From B2-G16 sp964528085 (GTDB lineage Bacteria; Bipolaricaulota; Bipolaricaulia; UBA7950; UBA9294), in assembly GCA_964528085.1 (NCBI GenBank), contig CAZGRE010000040.1, positions 1 to 12,317 of the forward strand: a stretch of DNA of 12,317 nt, in the 5' to 3' direction. Positions 1 through 6,306 of the stretch are shown here, in pieces (positions within the stretch are counted from its first letter, which is position 1; every line of letters starts with the position of its first letter). Position numbers and translations under genes: made by a program. The notes under the pieces were generated by a model that had not been told where the DNA came from, did not search any database, and worked only from the letters and a program-made list of their open reading frames with translations.

Positions 1-1003
1 CAATCCCACGCTCTTTTAGGTACTGCTGTAGAGTGTCGCGCTTTCCGTTAAGGACGCGTATCGTGTACTGATGGAAGATGTGCGAACGGTCGGGCGCGCG
101 GTAAGGGGTGATGACTCCCTCCACTCCGGCGAGGGCCTCGTCGTACCGGTCGGCCAGGCGCGCGCGCGCCTTCGACCAATCATCGAGATGCTTCAGCTTG
201 ACCGACAGGATCGCCGCCTGGATCGCATCGAGACGGGAATTCGTCCCGACCAGTCGGTGGTAGTACTTAGGCTTTGCACCGTGGACGCGGAGCATGCGCA
301 GGCGCTCGGCGAGGGCATCGTCGTTCGTCACGATCATCCCACCGTCCCCGTATGCCCCCAGATTCTTAGTGGGGAAGAAACTGAAACAGCCGAGATGACC
401 GATGGTGCCGGCCTTGCAGGTGAGTCCGGCGTCCGGAGTCCGTGGTCGGTCGTCCGCGATGTGTGAGCGGGAGTACTCAGCGCCGATCGCTTGAGCGGCG
501 TCCTCGATGACGTAGAGGTTGTACTCCTTGGCGATCTGCATGATCTCATCCATGTCGGCCATTTGGCCGTAGAGGTGGACGGGGATGATGGCTTTAGGGG
601 CCGGTCCGCAGTCCGAGGTCCGGGGTCCACGGTGGGGGGTGAGGAGGCGGCGGACGGATTCGGGATCGATGTTGAACGTCTTCGGATCGATGTCACAGAA
701 GACGGGTGTCGCTCCGAGATTGTGAACGACTCCAGCGGTGGCGAAGAACGTGAAACTCGGGACGATCACCCCATCGCCAGGACCGATTCCAAGAGCTTTC
801 AGCGAGAGTAGAAGGGCGTCGGTCCCGCTGGCGACGCCGATCGCATACTTTACGCCCAAGTATCGGGCCACCTCGCCCTCAAATGCTTCTACTTCCGGGC
901 CCAGAATGAAACGCCCGGACTCCAAAACCCGCGCGAGAGCCGCGTCGATCTCGCCGCGGATTGTTTTGTATTGTCGTAGTAGGTCTAAAACAGGTATTTC
1001 CAC
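1..1003 (-). CDS. DegT/DnrJ/EryC1/StrS (WbpE-like) sugar-nucleotide aminotransferase, 3' end cut off by window
   Basis: PLP-dependent aminotransferase expected to add an amino group to a keto sugar nucleotide in the cytoplasm. At least 334 residues are present; the C-terminus lies beyond the left edge. Seen: N-terminal VEIPVLDLLRQY; FILGPEVEAFE (res. 32-42); cofactor-loop SGTDALLLSLKALGIGPGD (59-77); IPVHLYGQMADMD (140-152); VIEDAAQAIGAEY (165-177), where Asp168 should contact the PLP ring; and SFFPTKNLGAYGDGGM (208-223) with Lys213 as the Schiff-base lysine. The GTG start overlaps the upstream stop (TAGTG) and follows GAGGAGGT at 7 nt. Two in-frame insertions interrupt otherwise ordinary family sequence, at about residues 123-136 and 178-196, and both are encoded by tandem 7-bp repeats. 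Motifs and operon partners fit WbpE/WlbC, the 3-amino-transferase for UDP-GlcNAc3NA. The family is certain and the exact substrate inferred. Confidence 0.93.
   Translation of the reverse strand, partial: MEIPVLDLLRQYKTIRGEIDAALARVLESGRFILGPEVEAFEGEVARYLGVKYAIGVASGTDALLLSLKALGIGPGDGVIVPSFTFFATAGVVHNLGATPVFCDIDPKTFNIDPESVRRLLTPHRGPRTSDCGPAPKAIIPVHLYGQMADMDEIMQIAKEYNLYVIEDAAQAIGAEYSRSHIADDRPRTPDAGLTCKAGTIGHLGCFSFFPTKNLGAYGDGGMIVTNDDALAERLRMLRVHGAKPKYYHRLVGTNSRLDAIQAAILSVKLKHLDDWSKARARLADRYDEALAGVEGVITPYRAPDRSHIFHQYTIRVLNGKRDTLQQYLKERGI
424..458. repeat. Five-copy 7-bp tandem repeat (GTCCGNN) inside aminotransferase gene
   Basis: Units on the + strand are GTCCGGC, GTCCGGA, GTCCGTG, GTCGGTC and GTCCGCG, at exact 7-bp period. 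The repeat is read in frame on the minus strand and encodes part of an Arg/Asp/Pro-rich insertion (about residues 178-196) just ahead of the KAGTIGHLGCFSFFPTKN block. The insertion is roughly 15 residues longer than I expect for the family at this loop. Confidence 0.85.
604..631. repeat. Four-copy 7-bp tandem repeat (GTCCNNN) inside aminotransferase gene
   Basis: Units on the + strand are GTCCGCA, GTCCGAG, GTCCGGG and GTCCACG, at exact 7-bp period. They form the same repeat family as at 424-458 and sit in the same orientation. On the minus strand they encode the segment HRGPRTSDCGPAP (about residues 124-136) between LLTP and KAIIPVH, where family members usually have only a few residues. Confidence 0.85.
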
Positions 1004-1725
1004 TAGGTGACCTCCTCTTCCGTCCGTCTGCTCATCTTTCTTAGGTACTCGGACAGTTTATCTAGCGCCGCTTGTTCCAATTCTGGGGGCATCTTCCGAT
1101 TGGCTGAAGATCTCACAGCAACCGGTTCACAGTCCCCCTCAAGCGCCTTTTCTATGGCAGGAGCAAGCATATCAAGCTGAGTCTCAACCAGCCTCTCTGA
1201 GAGGTCAAAAATAGTGTCGTCCGGGTAGAGAGAAATCTCCCGGCGTAGCAGGATGCACCCTGCATCCACTCGCTCGTCAATTAGGTGCGCCGTAACACCT
1301 AGGGGAACGTCCCCAATGATCGACCACAACATTGCGTCGAGCCCGCGAGCCTCTGGGATGAGTCCGGGATGGAAGTTGATTATTCCTTTCGGAAACGCGT
1401 CAATAATAGACTTTTTCAAGATCCGCGCTCCTGCTACGATTCCTAACTCGACGCCGCGACTCCGCACGATCTCGAACGTTTCGGAGCTGTTGTGTCTTAC
1501 AACAACGTAGTGAATACCGATCCGTTCGCAGATCTTCCTCGGGTGTACTGCAGCTTCGTGTCTAACCTTTGTCCGCACTGAAGCAGGCGGAATGTTCAAC
1601 TTCACCGGATCGGCAGCCAAAACGACTTCAATAGGATACCCCTCCAAGAAAAGCCGGAGCAAGATGTCCTGTGTCTTTTTGTGGGGAAAGTTATAAGCAA
1701 ACACTGCAATCTTTGCTCTACGCAT
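1003..1725 (-). CDS. Formyltransferase-family protein (probable sugar-nucleotide N-formyltransferase)
   Basis: A 240-residue protein with the N10-formyl-tetrahydrofolate-dependent formyltransferase core. Seen: GIINFHPGLIPEARG (res. 114-128), equivalent to the family's HPSLLPxxRG motif; the catalytic triad Asn117, His119 and Asp154, the Asp in ERVDAGCILL; and GVTAHLID (143-150). No C-terminal Fmt RNA-binding domain follows, so methionyl-tRNA formyltransferase is unlikely. The neighbours make sugar nucleotides, so the likely job is N-formylation of the amino group made by the next gene's aminotransferase, as in VioF/WlaRD-type enzymes. I chose the ATG at 1725 because GAGAGGG precedes it by 9 nt and the family core starts there. 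An upstream in-frame GTG at 1767 would overlap the previous gene and has a poorly spaced SD. Its stop shares one base with the aminotransferase GTG. Substrate is inferred. Confidence 0.85.
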   Translation of the reverse strand: MRRAKIAVFAYNFPHKKTQDILLRLFLEGYPIEVVLAADPVKLNIPPASVRTKVRHEAAVHPRKICERIGIHYVVVRHNSSETFEIVRSRGVELGIVAGARILKKSIIDAFPKGIINFHPGLIPEARGLDAMLWSIIGDVPLGVTAHLIDERVDAGCILLRREISLYPDDTIFDLSERLVETQLDMLAPAIEKALEGDCEPVAVRSSANRKMPPELEQAALDKLSEYLRKMSRRTEEEVT

Positions 1726-1756
1726 TTTTCTTAACCCTCTCGTCGTGCCTTCACTA

Positions 1757-2752
1757 TCAGTTAACACCCCTCATTGAGGCCTGCGCAGCCTCCAGTACAC
1801 GTACTACACGCAAACCGTCGCGGCCGTCGCTCAGCGGGGCCACGCGGGTACGGATGCTCCGGAGAAAAGCCTGAGCCATCGCTGAGAGCGGTTCTATCCC
1901 TTCGATCGCGACAGGCCTCCCCTCACCGCGCTCGGTCTGAAAACGCCCGTTTACCTGCTCGATCGCGTGATCGTAAACCACGAGCTTGTCAGTCGCCAGA
2001 TCGTCGAACACCGCCATCCCTTTGTCTCCTACGACGGTCAGCCGCCGGGTCTTGACCGGGTCGAGCCAACTCGTGTGTATCAACCCAAGCGTCCCCGAGG
2101 GGAATCGGAGAGTGACGTACGATATGTCCTCAATTCCCTCCTGCAGGTAGCCCTCCCCGCGCGCGATCACCTCATCCGGCTCCTCCTCAAGTAGATGAAG
2201 GATTACGGAGATGTCGTGCGGAGCGAGGCTCCACAGGGCGTTCTCCTCAGAGCGAATGACGCCGAGGTTCAGCCTCTGGCTCGTCAGATGAAGGAGCCGC
2301 CCGAACCTCCCTTCCTCCGTAAGTTCCTTCAGCCTGACGACCGCCGGATGGTACTCGAGAAGGTGATCGACCATCAGGATCCGCCCATTTCGTTCTGCGA
2401 TATCGATCAGTTCCTCCGCCTCGCTCGAGCGAAGGGCGATCGGCTTTTCGACGAGGACATCCTTACCGGCGATAAGCCCCTCCTTCGCAAGCTCGTAGTG
2501 CATGACGGCAGGAGCGGCAACGACGACGGCATCGACCCCCTCGTAACGGGGTTCCCCCGCCGCGGTGATCCCAGGATGAGCACTGAGGATCGCCTCACGG
2601 CGCGATCTATCCGGATCGCAGACGATGACGTTCCCAACGCCTACGAGCCCACAGAAGACGCGGACAAGGTTGCGCCCCCAGTTTCCGGCGCCCAAGACGG
2701 CGAGTTTGGGGTTCGTTGAGTTTGTTGAGTTCATTGGGTTTGTTGGGTTCAT
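1757..2752 (-). CDS. Gfo/Idh/MocA-family NAD(P)-dependent oxidoreductase (WbpB/WlbA-like UDP-sugar 3-dehydrogenase)
   Basis: A 331-residue oxidoreductase. Seen: a Rossmann fingerprint VLGAGNWGRNLVRVF (res. 19-33), the family EKP motif in VEKPIALRSSEAEEL (101-115), MVDHLLEYHPAVVRL (127-141), and the conserved histidine region LAPHDISVILHLL. The DHLLEYHPAV block is typical of the WlbA/WbpB subgroup, which oxidises C3 of UDP-GlcNAcA to give the substrate for a WbpE aminotransferase; that role is inferred from similarity plus the flanking genes. The start overlaps the preceding stop as ATGA, suggesting translational coupling. The first 15 residues (MNPTNPMNSTNSTNP) are encoded by a 9-bp tandem repeat rather than family sequence; a start at Met7 is also possible. 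The next gene begins 31 bp downstream. Confidence 0.9.
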   Translation of the reverse strand: MNPTNPMNSTNSTNPKLAVLGAGNWGRNLVRVFCGLVGVGNVIVCDPDRSRREAILSAHPGITAAGEPRYEGVDAVVVAAPAVMHYELAKEGLIAGKDVLVEKPIALRSSEAEELIDIAERNGRILMVDHLLEYHPAVVRLKELTEEGRFGRLLHLTSQRLNLGVIRSEENALWSLAPHDISVILHLLEEEPDEVIARGEGYLQEGIEDISYVTLRFPSGTLGLIHTSWLDPVKTRRLTVVGDKGMAVFDDLATDKLVVYDHAIEQVNGRFQTERGEGRPVAIEGIEPLSAMAQAFLRSIRTRVAPLSDGRDGLRVVRVLEAAQASMRGVN

Positions 2753-2764
2753 GGGGTTCCTGTA
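2711..2764. repeat. 9-bp tandem repeat (about 5-6 copies) across a gene overlap
   Basis: Consecutive + strand units are GTTCGTTGA, GTTTGTTGA, GTTCATTGG, GTTTGTTGG and GTTCATGGG, then the partial GTTCCTGTA. The array covers the ATGA stop/start overlap between the UDP-sugar dehydrogenase and the Gfo/Idh gene. It encodes the Asn/Thr/Pro/Ser-rich N-terminus of the latter and the last few residues of the former. Because 9 is a multiple of 3, copy-number change keeps the frame. Confidence 0.85.
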
Positions 2765-4062
2765 CCGAGGCGTATGAGGTTCGGCGCCGAGAGGCCGGCG
2801 GTGGCGTTCCGCGTGTCGAACACGAGCGGGGCGGTATCAACGACGAGGCGATAGTCGACCTCGGAGTGGGCGGTCGTGATGATGACGATATCCTGCGTGT
2901 GCAGCGTCTCTTCGGTGAGGGGGAGGCTCTCCATCGCGGCCTCGTCGAGATTCGCTTGCGGTACGTGCGGATCGTGATAGGAGACCTCCGCCCCGCGCTT
3001 GCGCAATAGGGACGCGATCTTGAGCGCCGGGGATTCCCGCAGATCGGCGACGTCCTTCTTGTAAGCGATCCCGAGGAGGAGGACCCTTGCTCCGTTCAGC
3101 GGCTTTCCGCGTTCGTTCAGAAGCTCCATTGTCCGCTCGACGATGTGATGAGGCATTGCATCGTTGATCTGGCCGGCGAGCTCGATGAACCGGGTCGTGA
3201 AATCGTACTCCTTCGCCTTCCACGATAGATAGAACGGATCGAGCGGGATGCAGTGCCCACCGAGCCCAGGGCCGGGATAGAACGGCATGTAGCCGAACGG
3301 CTTCGTCTTCGCCGCCTCGATCACCTCCCAGATGTCGATCTTCATTCTCTCGCAGAGGAGGGCGAGTTCGTTGACGAGCGAAATGTTGACGATCCGGAAG
3401 ACGTTCTCAAGGAGCTTCGCAAGCTCGGCGACGCCCGGGGAGGAGACGCGGAAGACCTGACACTCGAGGACCTGTTCGTACAACGAGGCAGCAAGATCGG
3501 TGCACTTCTCCGTCATGCCTCCGACAACCTTTGGCGTGTTTTTCACCTTGTAGCGCGGATTGCCGGGATCGATCCGCTCAGGGGAGAACGCGAGGAAGAC
3601 GTCCTGCCCAATCTCGAAACCGCGCGATGCGATCCGCGGGGCGATCACCTCCTCGGTCGTCCCCGGATAGGTCGTGCTCTCAAGGATGATGAGCTGCCCT
3701 TTGTGAAGATGGGGGAGGGAATGATCGACGACGTACTCGATATAGGTCGTATTCGGCTGCTTGTTCCGATCGAGCGGCGTCGGGACGCAGATCGTCACGA
3801 CATCACAGGATGCGATGTCGGAGAACCCCTCGGTCGCCCGGAGTCTCCCGGCGGCAACGACCGCTTTGAGGTCGGTTGCGCAGACGTCTGAGATGTAGCT
3901 CTCGCCGCGGTTCACCATCGAAACCCTCTGGGGGTTCCGCTCGATCCCGACGACACCGAACCCAGCCTTCGCCTTCTCCACCGCAAGGGGTAGGCCGACG
4001 TAACCGAGGCCGATGACGGCGATCCTCGCCTTGTGCTCTTCGATCAGCTCCCTGAGCCCCAT
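2749..4062 (-). CDS. wbpA: UDP-N-acetylglucosamine 6-dehydrogenase (WbpA/TviB-type nucleotide sugar dehydrogenase)
   Basis: A 437-residue cytoplasmic enzyme that oxidises C6 of a UDP-HexNAc to the uronic acid with two NAD. Seen: N-terminal NAD-binding IAVIGLGYVGLPLAVEKAK (res. 14-32); FSPERIDPGN (159-168); VAELAKLLEN (211-220) with conserved Lys216; catalytic Cys271 in GPGLGGHCIPLDPFYLSWK; and C-terminal UDP-binding domain VLLLGIAYKKDVADLRESPA (327-346). GGHCIPLDP points to the UDP-GlcNAc branch (WbpA/TviB); UDP-glucose and UDP-ManNAc enzymes usually have different residues after the Cys. Length is normal. The ATG follows GGGAGG with 5 nt spacing. As the first gene of the minus-strand sugar operon it would commit UDP-GlcNAc to uronate formation, and it is coupled to the next gene by ATGA. 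Enzyme class is firm; substrate is likely but not proven. Confidence 0.92.
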   Translation of the reverse strand: MGLRELIEEHKARIAVIGLGYVGLPLAVEKAKAGFGVVGIERNPQRVSMVNRGESYISDVCATDLKAVVAAGRLRATEGFSDIASCDVVTICVPTPLDRNKQPNTTYIEYVVDHSLPHLHKGQLIILESTTYPGTTEEVIAPRIASRGFEIGQDVFLAFSPERIDPGNPRYKVKNTPKVVGGMTEKCTDLAASLYEQVLECQVFRVSSPGVAELAKLLENVFRIVNISLVNELALLCERMKIDIWEVIEAAKTKPFGYMPFYPGPGLGGHCIPLDPFYLSWKAKEYDFTTRFIELAGQINDAMPHHIVERTMELLNERGKPLNGARVLLLGIAYKKDVADLRESPALKIASLLRKRGAEVSYHDPHVPQANLDEAAMESLPLTEETLHTQDIVIITTAHSEVDYRLVVDTAPLVFDTRNATAGLSAPNLIRLGTGTP

Positions 4063-4106
4063 TTTGACCTCCCGGGTCCCGTGACCGCTTAGAGTAGGAA
4101 CCTGTA

Positions 4107-4135
4107 ATCATACGCAAATGAGAAGCCGCTGTCCC
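4107..4135 (-). promoter_or_regulatory. Candidate promoter of the sugar-nucleotide operon
   Basis: On the minus strand a TATGAT -10 (4112-4107) lies 17 nt downstream of GGGACA (4135-4130), a weak -35 match. It is 45 nt upstream of the dehydrogenase ATG and downstream of the hairpin that follows murB. Assigned by consensus matching only. Confidence 0.35.
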
Positions 4136-4160
4136 AGGAGCCTCACCTTGCTCCCCTCAC

Positions 4161-4191
4161 CCTAACCCTCTCCCAGAGGGAGAGGGAAGGG
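4161..4191. repeat. Perfect 9-bp stem hairpin, dispersed-repeat type, between murB and the sugar operon
   Basis: CCCTCTCCC (4166-4174), loop AGA, GGGAGAGGG (4178-4186). An outer CCT/GGG extension (4161-4163 with 4189-4191, one G-T pair) sits beyond an AA/AA internal loop. No T-run follows on either strand, so it is not a standard intrinsic terminator. Elements of the form CCTCACCCTAACCCTCTCCC plus its complement are, as I recall, widespread extragenic repeats in GC-rich bacteria. It could stabilise the 3' end of the murB transcript. Confidence 0.7.
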
Positions 4192-4209
4192 TTGCCAACG
4201 AGCACGATG

Positions 4210-5094
4210 CTACTTGCAAATGACGATCTCGGGCTCGAGCGCGATTCCAAACTTATTCTCGACCCGGCCTCTCATCAGCTCCATCAGCTCCAGGATCTCA
4301 GAGGCGTTCCGCTCGCCCTCGTTTATGATGAAATTCGCATGAAGCTCGGAGACATGAGCATCGCCGACGCGCAGCCCCTTGCAACCTGTCCGATCGAGAA
4401 GCTCGCCGGCCGGAGGGCCCTCCGGAGGGTTCTTGAAGACGCAGCCGGCGCTCGGGCCGGAAGGGAATTTCTCCATCCGTTCATCAAGCAAGCGACGGGC
4501 AAGGCCCATCGTCCGTGAGGGCTCGCTCTTTACGAGTTTGAAGGTTACTCGCGTTACGAGGAGAGGGAGATCTCCCTTCAAGATCGCGCTCTCCCTGTAG
4601 CCGAACTTAAGACCGGACGGAGCGAGCCGGATGAGACCGGAAGAGGACGCAGCCTCGATCTCAAGGAGGACACCTGCCGTATCACCCTCCCGCGTCCCGG
4701 CGTTCATGGCGACCGCGCCCCCCGCCGTACCCGGGATACCGCATCCCCACTCAAGCCCGGAGAGGCCGGCGCGACAGGTAAGCCAGGCAATCCGGGAGAG
4801 GGGCTCGCCGGCAGAGGCCGTGATCCGCGTCCCTGAGATCCTAATCCCGGTGAGGGAGCGCGTATCGATCACAAGGCCGTCGTACCCTGAGTCGGGGAAG
4901 ATCACGTTCGTCCCGGCACCGAGGACGAAGTTAGGAAGGCCCTCCTTATCCGCCCAGGAGAGTAGAGAGATTGTCTCATCGGCAGAACGGGGGGTAGCGA
5001 AATGACGCGCCTTACCGCCGACGCGAAGCGAGGTCAGCCGGTGGAGGGGAACGCCCTTCCGAAGGGGTTCATTATCCGATTGGCTAGGACCCAT
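4210..5094 (-). CDS. murB: UDP-N-acetylenolpyruvoylglucosamine reductase (MurB)
   Basis: FAD-dependent enzyme that reduces UDP-GlcNAc-enolpyruvate to UDP-MurNAc with NADPH, the second committed step of peptidoglycan synthesis in the cytoplasm. The 294 residues show: FAD-binding SLRVGGKARHF (22-32), LGAGTNVIFPDSGYDG (58-73), GLEWGCGIPGTAGGAVAMNAG (113-133), FGYRES (164-169, Arg167), GPSAGCVFKNP (213-223), and terminal Glu289 in LEPEI. Length and lack of an extra lobe fit a type II MurB. The proton-donor Ser of the family (Ser229 in E. coli) is Cys218 here. The frame is open back to 5247, but the extra 51 residues are Ser/Arg-rich, unlike MurB, and are the antiparallel-frame shadow of the 71-codon gene. 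The ATG at 5094 lies inside that gene's last codons (11-bp overlap) and has no SD, so translation probably depends on coupling. Confidence 0.94.
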   Translation of the reverse strand: MGPSQSDNEPLRKGVPLHRLTSLRVGGKARHFATPRSADETISLLSWADKEGLPNFVLGAGTNVIFPDSGYDGLVIDTRSLTGIRISGTRITASAGEPLSRIAWLTCRAGLSGLEWGCGIPGTAGGAVAMNAGTREGDTAGVLLEIEAASSSGLIRLAPSGLKFGYRESAILKGDLPLLVTRVTFKLVKSEPSRTMGLARRLLDERMEKFPSGPSAGCVFKNPPEGPPAGELLDRTGCKGLRVGDAHVSELHANFIINEGERNASEILELMELMRGRVENKFGIALEPEIVICK

Positions 5095-5299
5095 AGTGGC
5101 GCTGATACCGCTTTTCGATGAGTTTATCCGTCCTCTGTGCTGCGGCGGACGCAGCAAGCTCGTCAGGCATCGTAACCGAGACGATGCGTTCGTCCGCCTG
5201 GACAAAGGTGTGCCAGAGCGAGGAGTATGCGAGGATCTCTCCGCCACAACCGCCGAGAACGGGAGAAAGGATCCTCGGCAGAAACAAAACGAGTTTCAC
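5084..5299 (-). CDS. Small 71-residue protein of unknown function, overlapping murB
   Basis: I do not recognise this protein. It starts at GTG behind a perfect GGAGGTGA (9 nt from GGAGG to GTG). An in-frame TGA lies three codons upstream, so it cannot be the tail of a longer gene. The N-terminal half is hydrophobic and Gly/Pro-rich (KLVLFLPRILSPVLGGCGG, res. 2-20) with no clear cleavage site. The C-terminal half is charged and probably helical, ending EKRYQRHYGS. SVTMPDELAASAAA weakly recalls the strand-helix start of ribbon-helix-helix proteins, but the second helix is missing and I do not call it. Its stop lies inside murB, which lacks its own SD, so translating this frame may be what starts MurB synthesis. 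That is the best argument that it is real; a leader-peptide role is an alternative. Confidence 0.6.
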   Translation of the reverse strand: MKLVLFLPRILSPVLGGCGGEILAYSSLWHTFVQADERIVSVTMPDELAASAAAQRTDKLIEKRYQRHYGS

Positions 5300-5382
5300 T
5301 GTCCTTCACCTCCGGAGTGAAGCAGGACTAAGTGTACGCTCAACCTTTTCGCACCGAGAAGGGTTTCGTAGAATCGGGTAGA

Positions 5383-5410
5383 GGGATATCACAATCTCTG
5401 AACCTGTCAA
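5383..5410 (-). promoter_or_regulatory. Candidate promoter for the small gene-murB pair
   Basis: On the minus strand a perfect TTGACA (5410-5405) is followed after 16 nt by TATCCC (5388-5383), a poor -10. It lies about 85 nt upstream of the GTG at 5299, in a 192-bp gap with no other gene. The -35 is convincing and the -10 is not. Confidence 0.35.
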
Positions 5411-5491
5411 CGGGCAGGGAAATAGAAGCTTCGGATCTTTTCTGATTCTAATGGCCGATCACTGAAGGCTATCACCTCAAGATCGATCCTT

Positions 5492-6232
5492 CTATCCCTT
5501 GCGGAACACGTCAGCGCTACGGTTACCGGTGATCAGATTGCCTTCTAATACGACGCTGTTGATGTTGCTCCCAATATGGATACCTTGATCATTTTCCGTG
5601 ATCTTACATCCGGTGATGACAAGAAGATCTACCGACTGTGCCTCAATCCCGAAGCTCTTGTTATCCCTCACTATACAGTTTTCTATCCGCATCTCGCTGA
5701 TCCTCCCCCGTGGACCGATTACGTGGATCCCCATCCAATCATTTCCTTCGATGCGACAGTCGCGGATCGTGATCGTATCGACCAGCTCACGGTTAATCTC
5801 GATTCCATGCCCGCTAGAGGAGTCCTTGCGCGGGCCGGTAACAGCGATGTGAGCGAGGGTCACTCCGTCGGCATCGATTTCCACAGTCCCCCAGATATCA
5901 GCCATTTCATCAGTACCTGCCTCAGTTGTTACCGTTATCTGCGGGGCAAGGATCCATACATCCGCTTTGTACTGACCAGGAGCGAGCACAATCACGTCAC
6001 CGGGATGAGCCTCGATGCGCGTATCGAACCACTCCGTATTCCTCACGCCGTTTGCTCCTTGCCACACGGCAACCTCGAGTGGCACCTTTTCGTTATCAAC
6101 GATCTTATAAAACGACTCGGCGATGAGCACCGTGCCGGTAAAGGGTGCATCGGCGGGGATGCGAATCTCGGCCCCGAGAACGAGAAGACCGAAAACGGAC
6201 GCAACGACAATCGTAGCAAGAAGATTCTTCAT
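5492..6232 (-). CDS. Secreted right-handed parallel beta-helix (PbH1-repeat) protein
   Basis: A 246-residue exported protein. Residues 1-20 (MKNLLATIVVASVFGLLVLG) form a signal peptide, with cleavage probably before AEIRIP. From about residue 75 (HPGDVIVLAPGQYKADVWI) onward come repeating turns of about 22-25 residues with the N/D-G-I-x-I/V pattern of pectate-lyase-like beta-helices: ITIRDCRIEGNDWMGIHVIG, MRIENCIVRDNKSFGIEAQ, LVITGCKITENDQGIHIG, VVLEGNLITGNRSADVF. Such folds include polysaccharide lyases, epimerases and surface adhesins. No catalytic set is obvious and the protein is short, so a carbohydrate-binding or structural role is as likely as an enzyme. The ATG has GAGGAGG about 8 nt upstream and its own candidate promoter. 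The upstream gene, which has the same orientation, ends 74 bp away. Confidence 0.85.
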   Translation of the reverse strand: MKNLLATIVVASVFGLLVLGAEIRIPADAPFTGTVLIAESFYKIVDNEKVPLEVAVWQGANGVRNTEWFDTRIEAHPGDVIVLAPGQYKADVWILAPQITVTTEAGTDEMADIWGTVEIDADGVTLAHIAVTGPRKDSSSGHGIEINRELVDTITIRDCRIEGNDWMGIHVIGPRGRISEMRIENCIVRDNKSFGIEAQSVDLLVITGCKITENDQGIHIGSNINSVVLEGNLITGNRSADVFRKG

Positions 6233-6254
6233 CTATGGCTCCTCCTCGAAGATT

Positions 6255-6283
6255 AACATAGCACGAACGGTAGCCAGACGCAA
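6255..6283 (-). promoter_or_regulatory. Candidate extended -10 promoter of the beta-helix gene
   Basis: On the minus strand TTGCGT (6283-6278), 17-nt spacer, then TATGTT (6260-6255) preceded by TGC (extended -10, TGnTATGTT). It would give a leader of only about 16 nt, with the GAGGAGG ribosome site near its 5' end. The architecture matches the two promoters in the 8407-8590 region. Confidence 0.5.
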
Positions 6284-6306
6284 CCAAAAAAACCTTCATT
6301 CTCCTT

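Noticed and set aside
424..631. CRISPR-like array from the two repeat clusters
   Set aside because: Units are 7 bp and contiguous, with no spacers; they are coding tandem repeats.
1726..1767. GTG start 14 codons upstream for the formyltransferase
   Set aside because: It overlaps the end of the preceding gene and its SD is adjacent to the start codon; the ATG at 1725 has a properly spaced SD and begins the family core.
3253..3891. 212-codon open frame on the + strand
   Set aside because: It is antisense to the conserved UDP-sugar dehydrogenase; composition is charged and shows no family motifs.
5095..5247. N-terminal extension of MurB by 51 residues to an upstream ATG
   Set aside because: The extra sequence is Ser/Arg-rich and unlike MurB, and it coincides with the well-supported 71-codon gene in another frame.
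5576..6256. 226-codon open frame on the + strand
   Set aside because: It lies antisense across almost all of the beta-helix gene, which has a signal peptide, SD and recognisable repeats.
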